Positions 19,690 through 27,896 of a stretch of 64,000 nt of DNA are shown piece after piece. The stretch is taken from positions 186,001 to 250,000 of the forward strand of contig CBDCPI010000011.1 in assembly GCA_965220245.1 (NCBI GenBank), written 5' to 3'. This DNA comes from CBDCPI01 sp965220245. Its GTDB lineage: Bacteria > Chloroflexota > Dehalococcoidia > Lucifugimonadales > UBA3495. The notes below the pieces were generated by a model, which worked only from the letters and a program-made list of their open reading frames with translations, made no database searches and was not told where the DNA came from. Both the position numbers and the translations under genes were made by a program. The number at the start of each line of letters is the position of its first letter. Positions within the stretch are counted from its first letter, which is position 1.

Positions 19690-20943
19690 TCAGACCCCGG
19701 TCCGGTCCTCGCCGGGACCGGCGCCGTCCGGCTCCGGCTTGGTCAGCATTACGGAGTAGCCCCGCTCGTCCACCAGGTGGGTCACCGACACCCGGCCCCG
19801 GCTGTCGTACCCGGCGCGGTAGGCGTACTCCACCTCGGCGCCCCAGAGCACCCGGCCGCCGATGCGCACGGTGCCCCCGCCGGGCTTATTGCCACCAGCC
19901 CCAGGCCTGCCGGCGCCGCGCACGACCACGCCGTTGCGCCGGCCCTTCTTCCAGGCCATCACCTTCACCTCGGCGGGGACGACCAGCTCCGCCGCCGTCG
20001 GCCGGAACAACACCCCGTGCAGCTTCCTCAGAACCTCCCCCGACGGGTTTCTCTGGCCGTTCATGATCTGGGAGAGATGACCGGAGCTGATGCCGGCCAG
20101 CCGGGCCGTCTCGTTCTGGCTGATGTCATGGGCTTCCATGCGGTCCCACAGGGCGCGCGGATCGACGGTGGGAGGCTGGGCGGGTTCAATCCTGGCCGGG
20201 CCGTCCAGGGCCTCTTCCACCCGCGCCTGGACCGCCGGGCTCATGCTCCTTTCGCCCCGGGACACCTGGGTCATGTAGCCGCGAGACACCCCCACGTGTT
20301 CCGCCAGGCCCTTCAGGCTAAAGCCCATCTCCCTGGCCCGTTCCCGGATGTAGGTGCTCTCCCCCCTCCCTTTCACCACTCCGCCCTGGCGGTTGGCGCA
20401 CTCTGCGGGGGCGATCTCCACCGGACCGCCCAGGACCGATTCGACCAGCGTCTGGACCGCCGGGCTCATGTTCTTCCGGCCCCGCGCCACTTCCGACATG
20501 TAGCCGATGGACACCCCCACCCGCTGGGCCAGGTCCTTCTGGCTCATGCCCAAGGCGCGGGCGCGCTCCCGGATGCAGGTGCTCTCCCCCTGCACCAGAC
20601 CGCCCTGGCGGTAGACGACGCCCTGACCGGGGACCTCGCCCAGCACCGCCATGGCCCTCTCCCGCAGCAAGGGAGTCCAGGGCCGGCGCCCGCTGGCCAC
20701 CGAGGACAGGTAGCCGTAGTTCACGCCCATCTTCACCGCCAGTTCCTTCAGGTTGAGGCCGTGCCGCCGGGCCGCAGCCCGCAGTTGGCTTTCGGGCTTG
20801 CCCTTGGTCCGTCCCTGTGCCGTCGCCCCGGCCTGCGTTCCCTGGATGTTCCCCGCACCCGCTGCGGCGTTCTCGTTGCCGTCGAACCCGGTTATGGAAT
20901 GGGTGATTACCTCGGTGGTGTTGATGTTGGTAGTCGCGTTCAT
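19690..20943 (-). CDS. DNA-binding protein with four tandem XRE-type HTH domains
   Basis: 417 residues. The start at 20943 is chosen because GGAGG lies seven bases upstream; an earlier ATG at 20982 lacks this. Four XRE-like helix-turn-helix units follow one another: LNLKELAVKMGVNYGYLSSV, MSQKDLAQRVGVSIGYMSEV, FSLKGLAEHVGVSRGYMTQV and ISQNETARLAGISSGHLSQI, with linkers of about 45-80 residues. The C-terminal 100 residues are basic and Gly-rich with a possible small beta domain (GGRVLWGAEVEYAYRAGY). The frame is intact. Four domains in one chain could bind several operator repeats, perhaps the palindromes at 23.7-24.9 kb. It may be the master regulator of this element; the function is inference. 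Confidence 0.75.
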   Translation of the reverse strand: MNATTNINTTEVITHSITGFDGNENAAAGAGNIQGTQAGATAQGRTKGKPESQLRAAARRHGLNLKELAVKMGVNYGYLSSVASGRRPWTPLLRERAMAVLGEVPGQGVVYRQGGLVQGESTCIRERARALGMSQKDLAQRVGVSIGYMSEVARGRKNMSPAVQTLVESVLGGPVEIAPAECANRQGGVVKGRGESTYIRERAREMGFSLKGLAEHVGVSRGYMTQVSRGERSMSPAVQARVEEALDGPARIEPAQPPTVDPRALWDRMEAHDISQNETARLAGISSGHLSQIMNGQRNPSGEVLRKLHGVLFRPTAAELVVPAEVKVMAWKKGRRNGVVVRGAGRPGAGGNKPGGGTVRIGGRVLWGAEVEYAYRAGYDSRGRVSVTHLVDERGYSVMLTKPEPDGAGPGEDRTGV

Positions 20944-21389
20944 GTCGCTTCCTCCAAAACGCAGAAAGCGGGGCCGGCCCAAAGGGACCGACCCCGCTCG
21001 TCTGTAAGCAATTAGTTTTTTGTTGTCAGTGGCGGCTCACGCGGCCGCCCTGGTTTCCGCCGCCACCCAGGGGGCGACGGGCCTAAAGTTCCTGCTAGTT
21101 ATTCAGTTGTTCCGATCTCCTGTAGTGGCTGGGAATTCCGGGTTCAACGTCGTGATGGATTACCTCCTTGTGGCTATGGATTGGTCGTCAGTGAGTTCCT
21201 CCGTTGCTGCTGGCGGCAGCGGCCCGTCGATGAGCAGGGCCACCGCCACGGGGATGGACGACCGGTTGTGTCCGCCTGATGAATCCGCCGACAACGACCG
21301 CCACAGCCTTGGGTTGGTTGAACCCTGCCGTGCTGGTCATGCGCACCTCCCCGGTGTTGCTGATGACGTTGGGGCAAAGGTTGCCGCCC

Positions 21390-21668
21390 GGCGCCGGACG
21401 CACTCCGCCCACGGTGAGACGCGCAACGGAGAACACAGGAACGCAGGAACGTAGGGTGGGGGCTGGAGCAAGACGCAGTTCGCCCAGGGTGTTATTCAGC
21501 GGGAACGCGAATCCTGGAGGCTGCAATGAGGGAGAATTGGAGAGGGACCGCAGTCGGGAATGTGGCTTTAATCCCCGGCGCCGGACGCACTACGCCCTGG
21601 GTCTGGCATTGGGCATTGAACGCAGGGTGAGGGTTGGAGCAAGACGCAGTTCGCCCAGGGTGTTATTC
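21390..21668 (+). repeat. Imperfect direct repeat in a 1.5-kb non-coding stretch
   Basis: GGCGCCGGACGCACT-(C/A)-CGCCC at 21390-21410 recurs at 21577-21597, and a 34-bp segment starting TGGAGCAAGACGCAG at 21464-21497 recurs exactly at 21635-21668. The two copies are parts of a roughly 100-bp diverged duplication. The surrounding stretch 20944-22486 has only unsupported short frames and no recognisable gene. Confidence 0.7.
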
Positions 21669-22486
21669 CGAGGAAACTGCTACGTGGGGGAATAGTTGGG
21701 GAATAGGAGAGGGAAAGGGAGGGGAACGCAGTCCGGCCAGTGGCTACGTCGTAAGCCACCGCACCGGGGAAACTGCGCGGCAACGATGAGCGTCCGGTCT
21801 GCTTTTGCAGTGCGACCGGAGCAAGGGGAAGTTGCGGTGCCGCTGCCTGTGTCCAGCAGCTACGCCGCAGTCATGGGGAAGCAGCCAGAGCTTGTTGTCC
21901 GCTCCAACCGCGTGTGGAAGGAAAGCGAAGCGCGTCAACCACTTCGTCCCTGAGAAGCCGAAGGGGAAAGAGCTTCCGGGATACCGTGCTGAGTCTAGCC
22001 GACACCTCCTGGCGGTGGGACTTCCGTGAGTTCAGGGTCCGCCGTGGAATGGGATTCTGTGGAAAGGGAATCCGGGATGCCGTTGTTGCTTAGGTGCCAC
22101 CTCCGTGTTTCAGCCCGTGGGGTAAGGGTTCCGCGCCTTGGGTTAGGATACCTGGTGAAACGCACCGTGCGCTTCCGTGGGTAAGGACTACCGGCTGCTG
22201 GCGAAGGATAATTCACTCCGCATTGGCAGCAATTCCCTCGTGGGCACTCCGGGGAGAGAAGCCTCGATCCTTCGGAGTAAGGCCCGGGCGGACAGGGATC
22301 ACGCCCCCAGGTTTCTAGGCAGTGGAAACACTGGAAAAGCCAGACAACACAGTCAGTATCCGGCCCCGGCAGGCCCGCCGCAAGGCTTTCGGGGCAGTGC
22401 TGCGCCAATCACTTGCCGGGACTTAGATGGGATTTAACCGGAATTTACCAACCCACTCGATCGCCCCTGCCAACGGCGCCGGGGGC

Positions 22487-23521
22487 CTACTTCCGCCACT
22501 GCCCCAACGACAACACCCGCCGCAGCCGGCGCAGGAATTCAAGCCTGGCCCGGCGCTTCCTGAACTCGTGGAGCGCCTTCAAGCGCCAGTTGAGCTGCGC
22601 GCCCCGGTCCAGGCCCCGCAGCGGCTCCGTCTCCGGCGGCAGGGTCAGGCCGTGGTCCTCCAGCATCGCCACCTCCAGCTCCAGAATCCGCTGGCGGGTT
22701 AACACCCACGCCAAGCCCTTGCCCTGGGCCGGGTGGCCGTCCCACAGCCCGCGCCACTCGTCAACCAGGGGCCAGGCGTCGCCGTAGACCTCCTCGTCGT
22801 CATCGGCGGGGTCCCTGGTCACCAGCTCGGGGTAGCGCCGCCGCGACGGTGATCCCGCACCCGGCGCCGGGCGTGTGGTAGCCGCCGGGGAAGCGCCGCT
22901 CCCGCCGCCCTTCCCGGCCTCCGCCTGGGCGAGCCTGCGCTCCAGCCGCCGCATCCCCTGGGCCTGCTGCTCCCCCAGGGCTTGCAGGCCCTCCCGCAGC
23001 TCGCTTTCCAGCCCCGCGACCCGCTCATTGACCCCCGCAACCTCGACCTTCACCCCCTCCATTTCGTCCTCCAGCCGGTCCCTGGCCTCGCCGTCCCGGT
23101 CCACCAGCATCCGCTCCAGGGCCTCCCGCACCCGCCGGGACATACCCTGCTTCACGCTGGCCGCAACCGTGCGCGGGTTCACGGCCAGCTCCCGGGCCGC
23201 GCCCTTGTGCCCCCGGCGCCGCACCAACTGGTGCAGCAACGCCGTCAGACGCAGCTCGTACAAGTCCGCCACGCCGCTGTCCCCGCCGCCGAAGGCATCG
23301 TCCAGGCCCGCTAGGGCGTCGCCGTCATCTGCGTCAGGGGCATGGGCCACGCTTTCGTCCCCGCCATCTGCGCCTCCCCCATCGCCCGCCATCAAGCTCC
23401 CGCCGGCACCGGCCAGCACATCCCCCGCCGCCGCGAGGCCGTCCGCGCTCCCGCCGTCTTCACCGTCCGCCTGGCCGGGGTCTGTCCCGCCGCTGACCGG
23501 CCGCGAAGGCATCACGCTCAA
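22487..23521 (-). CDS. HTH and coiled-coil protein of unknown function
   Basis: 344 residues from a TTG start, or about 341 from an ATG three codons in; GGGGAGG lies upstream. Residues 1-80 are Gly/Asp/Ala-rich and low complexity. Residues 85-135 form a helix-turn-helix (HKGAARELAVNPRTVAASV followed by a basic helix). About 140-200 is a heptad-like coiled coil (VNERVAGLESELREGLQALG). The C-terminal 110 residues are rich in Trp, Leu and Arg (WPLVDEWRGLW) and end in a very basic helix. The layout suits a DNA-binding partition or replication accessory protein, consistent with the parS-like site beside it, but I recognise no family. Confidence 0.6.
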   Translation of the reverse strand: MSVMPSRPVSGGTDPGQADGEDGGSADGLAAAGDVLAGAGGSLMAGDGGGADGGDESVAHAPDADDGDALAGLDDAFGGGDSGVADLYELRLTALLHQLVRRRGHKGAARELAVNPRTVAASVKQGMSRRVREALERMLVDRDGEARDRLEDEMEGVKVEVAGVNERVAGLESELREGLQALGEQQAQGMRRLERRLAQAEAGKGGGSGASPAATTRPAPGAGSPSRRRYPELVTRDPADDDEEVYGDAWPLVDEWRGLWDGHPAQGKGLAWVLTRQRILELEVAMLEDHGLTLPPETEPLRGLDRGAQLNWRLKALHEFRKRRARLEFLRRLRRVLSLGQWRK

Positions 23522-23677
23522 CCATGCTCATACCTCCCCGGTGCAAAGTGCACCTTTCCAATAGGGGCCTTGTCCGCCGCTCCCGCTTCCTCAGGGGTGC
23601 AGAGTGCACCCCTGCAACGGGACCACTGCACCCCAGCCGCCGGAACTCGCCCTGGACTCCAAGTGCTTGCTGTCATT

Positions 23678-23712
23678 TAGCTGAAATGGGGCTGCTCCCC
23701 CCATTTCAGCTA
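23678..23712. repeat. 14-bp perfect inverted repeat
   Basis: TAGCTGAAATGGGG (23678-23691) pairs with its exact complement (23699-23712) across a 7-nt loop. It lies upstream of the divergent HTH/coiled-coil gene and could be an operator, terminator or origin hairpin. Confidence 0.75.
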
Positions 23713-23803
23713 CGAACCCCGTCCCATCAACTTGCGTCCTCAAAGTCCCCGATTCCTGTACACGTCCATAACACCACGCCGGACCCGGCAAATCCCACGG
23801 CCC

Positions 23804-23835
23804 TGAAAGGGGGGGTCTGCTAACCCCCCCTTTCA
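23804..23835. repeat. 13-bp G-tract inverted repeat
   Basis: TGAAAGGGGGGGT (23804-23816) pairs exactly with ACCCCCCCTTTCA (23823-23835) across a 6-nt loop, forming a very stable hairpin. The G7 tract is unusual for a terminator, which normally ends in T residues. Confidence 0.75.
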
Positions 23836-24677
23836 AGGTCATTACCCGGTGATGTTCACGACCGTCCAGCCAACGCGCTGCCGCCGGCCTGGACCCGCCG
23901 GAGAGCAGTCAGGCGTGGCGGGACCAGCGCCGTCTGCCACCGTCCACCCCTGTCACAGGCCCAGGGTCAGCGTCGGCCGCTCGCAGCGCGGCAGCTCCGG
24001 AACACGTTACCCACACCCCAAGAGTGCAACTTCTGCAATACAATCACTGCAATGGCGTTGACACCGAGCCGCGAAAAATTGGCTGGTTAAATCTCCCTCC
24101 CTGACCCGGAATTCCGCCCGATCCCCGTTTGGAACGACCCCGATTGCATCCTGCAATGCAGTTTAGATTCCCTTACAGCCCGGCCACTGTGAAACCGGCC
24201 CTGGGCGATTGTAGTCCGGCGCTTCGGCGGCGGTGCCGGTGCAGGCTTGCCCTGGCCGACCTGGGTGAAGCGTCACGGGAGGTATGCCATCTGCCGCTCC
24301 CGACTCCCCCTGACCGCCTGCAACCGGACCGTCTGGGACAGGACTACCGCAACGCACCTTTCCGTTCCCCACACTTCCCGTGGGGGGGCCTTCCCACAAA
24401 CCTGATTGCCGGCGCTCCAACCCTGTCAGACGCCCAGAGACGAAAGGGGGAGCATTTTGTTGCAGAACCGGCGCCTTGGCCGGTCCCCAGGCCGGACGCG
24501 CGACCCGCACGCCCTTCACCCCTTGCGGCCTGATGACGTGCTTGACACATCAGGATTGACACATGATGACGTGTGACTGCCGGCCCTCCCGGACGGACCG
24601 TCAGGCCCGCCGCTATCCCATGTTCCAAATGCCCCATCTCCAATAGGGCCGTGCCCCATCACCCCCGAAACCCCCCA

Positions 24678-24693
24678 TGTTCCACGTGGAACA
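24678..24693. promoter_or_regulatory. parS-like palindrome
   Basis: TGTTCCACGTGGAACA is a perfect 16-bp palindrome differing from the bacterial parS consensus TGTTTCACGTGAAACA at two symmetric positions, a variant seen at chromosomal parS sites. It is a plausible ParB binding site. No parA or parB gene is visible in the window, so the cognate ParB would act from elsewhere. Confidence 0.65.
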
Positions 24694-24880
24694 TTTCGTA
24701 GCTGGCCTTGCCCCATGGCCGTGGAACCAGCCCTTCCCAAAAAGTATTCACCAAATCGGCCCGAACCCCCCCGAAATCGGCCGTTTTCAGCTACGAAACC
24801 GCCTTTATGCCCCATCCTGACCAAAGTCCAAATCCCTGTACACGTCTACGCCATCACCACCGGGGCGCGGCGCCCCAAAC

Positions 24881-24935
24881 CCTATAGGGTGGTTCATGGA
24901 TGATTCAGTAGTGCAGGGATGAACCACCCTATAGG
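24881..24935. repeat. 17-bp perfect inverted repeat
   Basis: CCTATAGGGTGGTTCAT (24881-24897) and its exact complement (24919-24935) flank a 21-nt loop. It lies 90 bp upstream of the gene at 25027. It could be an operator, an attenuator or part of a replication origin. The whole 23522-25026 stretch has no supported gene and is organised around these palindromes. Confidence 0.8.
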
Positions 24936-25026
24936 AGGTTCCGGTTCGAGACTGAACGCCTCCACACTGGACGGCAGAGTACGGGTCCGGCGGGTCATTG
25001 ACGCCGGCAACCAGGGGAGGGACAAG

Positions 25027-25314
25027 ATGCGAGACAACAAAGAGAAGCTCCACAGGATCCGGACCGGCAGGGGAGTCGCCAATGCCGTTGGTGATCCGCC
25101 GGTTTACACGGCGGAGCGGCGGAAGACGATGCGGCAAGGGCTGCGCATCCTGGCCCGCATGATCGTCCGCGCCCACCTGCGGCGGGAGGCGACACCACGC
25201 GGCCCGCTGGCGGAAGCGGGGCTCGGAGATCGTCCTGCCTCAACCGCGTCCGGCCCGCCAACGGATTGTCAGGCCGTGGAGCAAGCAGATTCCGAAACCG
25301 GCACCCAGGAGTGA
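25027..25314 (+). CDS. Small basic hypothetical protein
   Basis: 95 residues. The ATG at 25027 has GGGGAGGG five bases upstream, so I prefer it to upstream starts that would run into the hairpin. The N-terminal half is highly basic (MRDNKEKLHRIRTGRG, RRKTMRQGLRILARMIVRAHLRRE), suggesting a nucleic-acid-binding or helical protein. The C-terminal third is polar and acidic. No family is recognised. It lies just upstream of the MITE. Confidence 0.45.
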   Translation: MRDNKEKLHRIRTGRGVANAVGDPPVYTAERRKTMRQGLRILARMIVRAHLRREATPRGPLAEAGLGDRPASTASGPPTDCQAVEQADSETGTQE

Positions 25315-25377
25315 CGATCCGTTGCCGGATAAAGGGCGCGGAGGCGGACCAAGCCGGCAGGCACAGGCACAACTGTC

Positions 25378-25538
25378 GAGAAAATTGCGAAACTCCCCGG
25401 CTGGCTTGCTACTGCTGATTGGAGACGAATACCGTCAAAGTACAGGACGAATTCCATTCACCATGATTGTTCGCCTAATCCTATTCACGCTGTTATTATT
25501 CTTGCCCCTCGGCAACTAAAGAGTTTCGCAATTTTCTC
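25378..25538. mobile_element. 161-bp MITE with perfect 18-bp TIRs and 7-bp target duplication
   Basis: GAGAAAATTGCGAAACTC (25378-25395) and its exact inverse (25521-25538) bound a 161-bp unit. The 7-bp AACTGTC stands directly on both sides (25371-25377, 25539-25545), a clean target-site duplication. There is no transposase inside. The only frame of note is an 18-codon hydrophobic peptide (MIVRLILFTLLLFLPLGN, 25463-25519). This is a non-autonomous element mobilised by a transposase not present in the window. Confidence 0.9.
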
Positions 25539-25616
25539 AACTGTCAGCCGAAATTGACTGCCCCCCACGACGGGGGTAGCATAAGAGAAAGATATAGGTC
25601 TCAGCGAGCGACAATC

Positions 25617-26339
25617 ATGACGGCAATCAGAGACGAAATCCAGGAAATGATCCTGGAAGCAGCCAAGTTCGCACTGGAACAAACGCATGGCCCGATGCAG
25701 GAAGGAGACAAGCAGACGATGCTTGCCAACTTCAAGGGCAGGATAGTCCAATATGCAGGGCGCTACCCCGTCTCGGACCTGTTCAACGAATTTCAGGCAG
25801 CGTCCGATTCGGCACACGCGGCAGCGGTCGCAGCGGCGAAGCGGATGAGAGCCGGAACCGACGACCAACCAGGGGGAGGTTGGGAGGCTGCCCCGATAAC
25901 GGGCATATGGGTACAAGCCGTCAAACACGCCGCGGAAGCGGCCAGAATATCTCACTTCCAGAAAGCCAGGGAGTACTTCGACGAAGGCAGGGAACGGGAA
26001 GCCACAGAAGAACTCTGCAAGGCCATAACCTGTTCCATAGCGGCCATAGCGGCCCGGCAGGGCTGGCCGCACCAGAGCCAGGACGACTTCGGAAATGCAG
26101 TGACGGCACTGGCCACCGGGACATGGCCCGAGGAGGGCGAGGACATATACCGGATGCTCGAATCGGCGTCGGAACAGGGCCAGGACCTGAGCAGCGCGTT
26201 CGCAGCCGCCGTCGCGCAGCCCAACTCGGTGGGAAACAGGCTGTTCTACGACCCCGAGAAGGGGTACAACGAAGACGCCCTGTTCTTCGCTGAGAGGACC
26301 ATCCAGCTGGCCAACGAACTGGCAGGGGAGCCCAGGTGA
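25617..26339 (+). CDS. PaREP1/HEPN-like helical protein
   Basis: 240 residues from ATG 25617; an earlier start at 25554 would begin next to the MITE. It is all-alpha. The second half (ARISHFQKAREYFDEGREREATEELCKAI, then IAAIAARQGW) has the spacing of PaREP1/HEPN-type domains, in which a helical pair packs around a small polar site. No R-x4-6-H RNase motif is obvious. Its stop overlaps the next gene's GTG, so the two are coupled. Its role is unknown, perhaps a toxin-like or nucleic-acid-associated pair. Confidence 0.5.
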   Translation: MTAIRDEIQEMILEAAKFALEQTHGPMQEGDKQTMLANFKGRIVQYAGRYPVSDLFNEFQAASDSAHAAAVAAAKRMRAGTDDQPGGGWEAAPITGIWVQAVKHAAEAARISHFQKAREYFDEGREREATEELCKAITCSIAAIAARQGWPHQSQDDFGNAVTALATGTWPEEGEDIYRMLESASEQGQDLSSAFAAAVAQPNSVGNRLFYDPEKGYNEDALFFAERTIQLANELAGEPR

Positions 26340-26692
26340 CCCCGGAAGAACATCTGGACTCCATAACGGAGTTCAGAAAGCACTCCGATGAGATATTCCA
26401 AGGCGGCGGCAACACACTGGTTGCCGCCGAACTATTGTGGGGCGCTTTGGCCCACGGGCTGATCGCCATTGCAGAACTCAACGGCTGGAGATGCGAGGGG
26501 CATCAGGGATACCGGCAGGTGGGCCACCAACTGGAGAGCAGCACACAACGGTTGCGGTGGAGATCGGATGTGGCAGCGGGAGAGCAACTGCACAAGCACT
26601 TCTACCAGGGACATCTGTCAGACGCAGAACTCCAGAGGTACAGGGCAGCGACCGGCCAGGGCGTAAGAGCGCTGGTGACCATGTTGCAGTAG
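26336..26692 (+). CDS. PaREP1-like protein
   Basis: 118 residues from GTG 26336, overlapping the previous TGA by four bases. The pattern AAELLWGALAHGLIAIAELNGW followed by a conserved-looking H (GHQGYRQVGHQL) matches PaREP1-family proteins, related to HEPN folds. Together with the gene upstream it forms a two-gene unit of related all-helical proteins. Biochemical function is unknown. Confidence 0.55.
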   Translation: MTPEEHLDSITEFRKHSDEIFQGGGNTLVAAELLWGALAHGLIAIAELNGWRCEGHQGYRQVGHQLESSTQRLRWRSDVAAGEQLHKHFYQGHLSDAELQRYRAATGQGVRALVTMLQ

Positions 26693-26818
26693 TCAAAGAA
26701 CCTGCCGTCATCTCTTGAGCGACGGTTGCCCCTTGCGTTGGAGTATCCGTAGCAATACAATAAAGGGGAGAGGCAAAGCAGGACACCCCCCACAGCGGGT
26801 CCCACGGGAGCGGCAGCG

Positions 26819-27097
26819 ATGCGAAATGCCCAGTACCCCAGCAGAGAAGAGATGACCGTCAATCTCAACGCGGCCTTGGCCGACGGCGACTTGGACCGGG
26901 TGATGGGAACGCTGGGCCAGATGACCCGGGCCCACCGGATGAAGCGGGTTGCGGAGGAGACGGGCCTGGGTAGGGAGAGTTTGTACAAGTCCATGAAGGC
27001 CGGGGCCAGCCCCGAGATCGGCACGGTGGTCCGGGTGCTGCGGGCACTGGGCTTCCGCCTCCAGGTCATCCCGTTGGCCAGTGCCGACGATCCATAG
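26819..27097 (+). CDS. Addiction-module antidote protein (HigA-like), orphan
   Basis: 92 residues. The pattern LNAALADGDLDRVMGTLGQM, VAEETGLGRESLYKSMKAG and VVRVLRALGFRLQVIPL is that of the putative addiction-module antidote family with an XRE-type helix-turn-helix. Such proteins normally follow a RelE/HigB-type toxin gene, but 26693-26818 holds none, so it is an orphan antitoxin or a recruited regulator. A GGGAGC sequence precedes the ATG. Confidence 0.8.
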   Translation: MRNAQYPSREEMTVNLNAALADGDLDRVMGTLGQMTRAHRMKRVAEETGLGRESLYKSMKAGASPEIGTVVRVLRALGFRLQVIPLASADDP

Positions 27098-27113
27098 CAA
27101 GGGAAGAAGGGAA

Positions 27114-27554
27114 ATGACGAGAATCACGGCACTTTTACTGACATCAATGGCTCTGGTTGGATTATGGGTCGGGTGTGGAGGTGGAGAGAGCAGGGAGGAC
27201 ATTGCTACCGAAGTGGCAAGAGGATGGGTAAACACGAGCATCGACCAGGTTTCCGACGCCACCGTGGAGTTGATTATCGGCGAGAATCCTTCGCTGACAC
27301 AACTGGCGGGAGGAGTAATCGCCGGCGAGATTCGCGACAACCTTTCTTGGACTTACTCGGTGCCGAAACGGGAGAGCGAGGACAGGTACTCGGTCACCGC
27401 GACCGCCGTGGCTGATCTGAAAATCGACATACCCCTCTTGGGAGATAAGGCGTACTCTGTGTCTGCGCCGTTCAACCTTGAAGTTGATACCAAGGCCCGG
27501 ACCGTCTCGGACTGGTCTCTGGATCTTCTCTCGGCAAGGGTAGAAGAGCGATGA
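27114..27554 (+). CDS. Small lipoprotein of unknown function
   Basis: 146 residues. ATG 27114 is preceded by a purine-rich AAGGGAAGAAGGG. The signal peptide is MTRITALLLTSMALVGLW with lipobox V-G-C at about residue 21, then GGGES. The mature part is a beta-rich domain of about 120 residues (YSVTATAVADLKIDIPLLG) without known motifs. It starts 16 bp after the antidote gene in the same direction and may share its transcript. Confidence 0.65.
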   Translation: MTRITALLLTSMALVGLWVGCGGGESREDIATEVARGWVNTSIDQVSDATVELIIGENPSLTQLAGGVIAGEIRDNLSWTYSVPKRESEDRYSVTATAVADLKIDIPLLGDKAYSVSAPFNLEVDTKARTVSDWSLDLLSARVEER

Positions 27555-27645
27555 GGATAGAGGAAAGGCGCCAGGGCCTCGTGGTTGTCCTTGTCAGCTC
27601 TCCGAGAACGGCAGGTCATAGCGTAGACAGGAAAAGGCGGGCAGA

Positions 27646-27896
27646 ATGAATCAGCGAATCACTACAACCCCGGCGGCCCTATACGCCCGGGTCTCCAGCG
27701 ACCGCTAGGACGTGGACCTCTCCGTGGCCGCCCAGCTTCGGGCGCTGAGGGACTACGCAAGGAACAACGGCTACTCCGTGGCCCGCGAGTACGTGGACGA
27801 GGCCGAGAGCGGGCGCATCGCCGACCGGCCCCAGTTCCGCCGGATGACCAACGAGGGCGGCAGGAGCAACGCCCCCTTCCAGGTTATCTTGTCCTA
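27646..27896 (+). pseudogene. Serine recombinase N-terminal fragment with amber codon, cut by transposons
   Basis: The frame from ATG 27646 reads ALYARVSSDR, then TAG (27706-27708), then DVDLSVAAQLRALRDYA and EYVDEAESG. This is the catalytic domain of large serine recombinases, whose usual sequence is SSDRQDVDLS, so the TAG replaces a Gln codon. The catalytic Ser is in ARVSS. The gene ends at NAPFQVIL, where the IS630 element begins. The recombinase and zinc-ribbon parts are not found beyond the transposon cluster. It may once have mobilised this region. Confidence 0.75.

Noticed and set aside
21020..22440. Several 70-140-codon frames on both strands
   Set aside because: No ribosome binding sites, no family resemblance and overlapping alternatives in several frames.
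23524..24900. CRISPR array suggested by repeated palindromes
   Set aside because: The palindromes differ in sequence and spacing; there is no regular direct repeat or spacer structure and no cas gene.
25463..25519. 18-residue hydrophobic peptide inside the MITE as a small toxin
   Set aside because: No ribosome binding site or promoter was evident, and it is confined to a transposable repeat. Noted with the MITE only.
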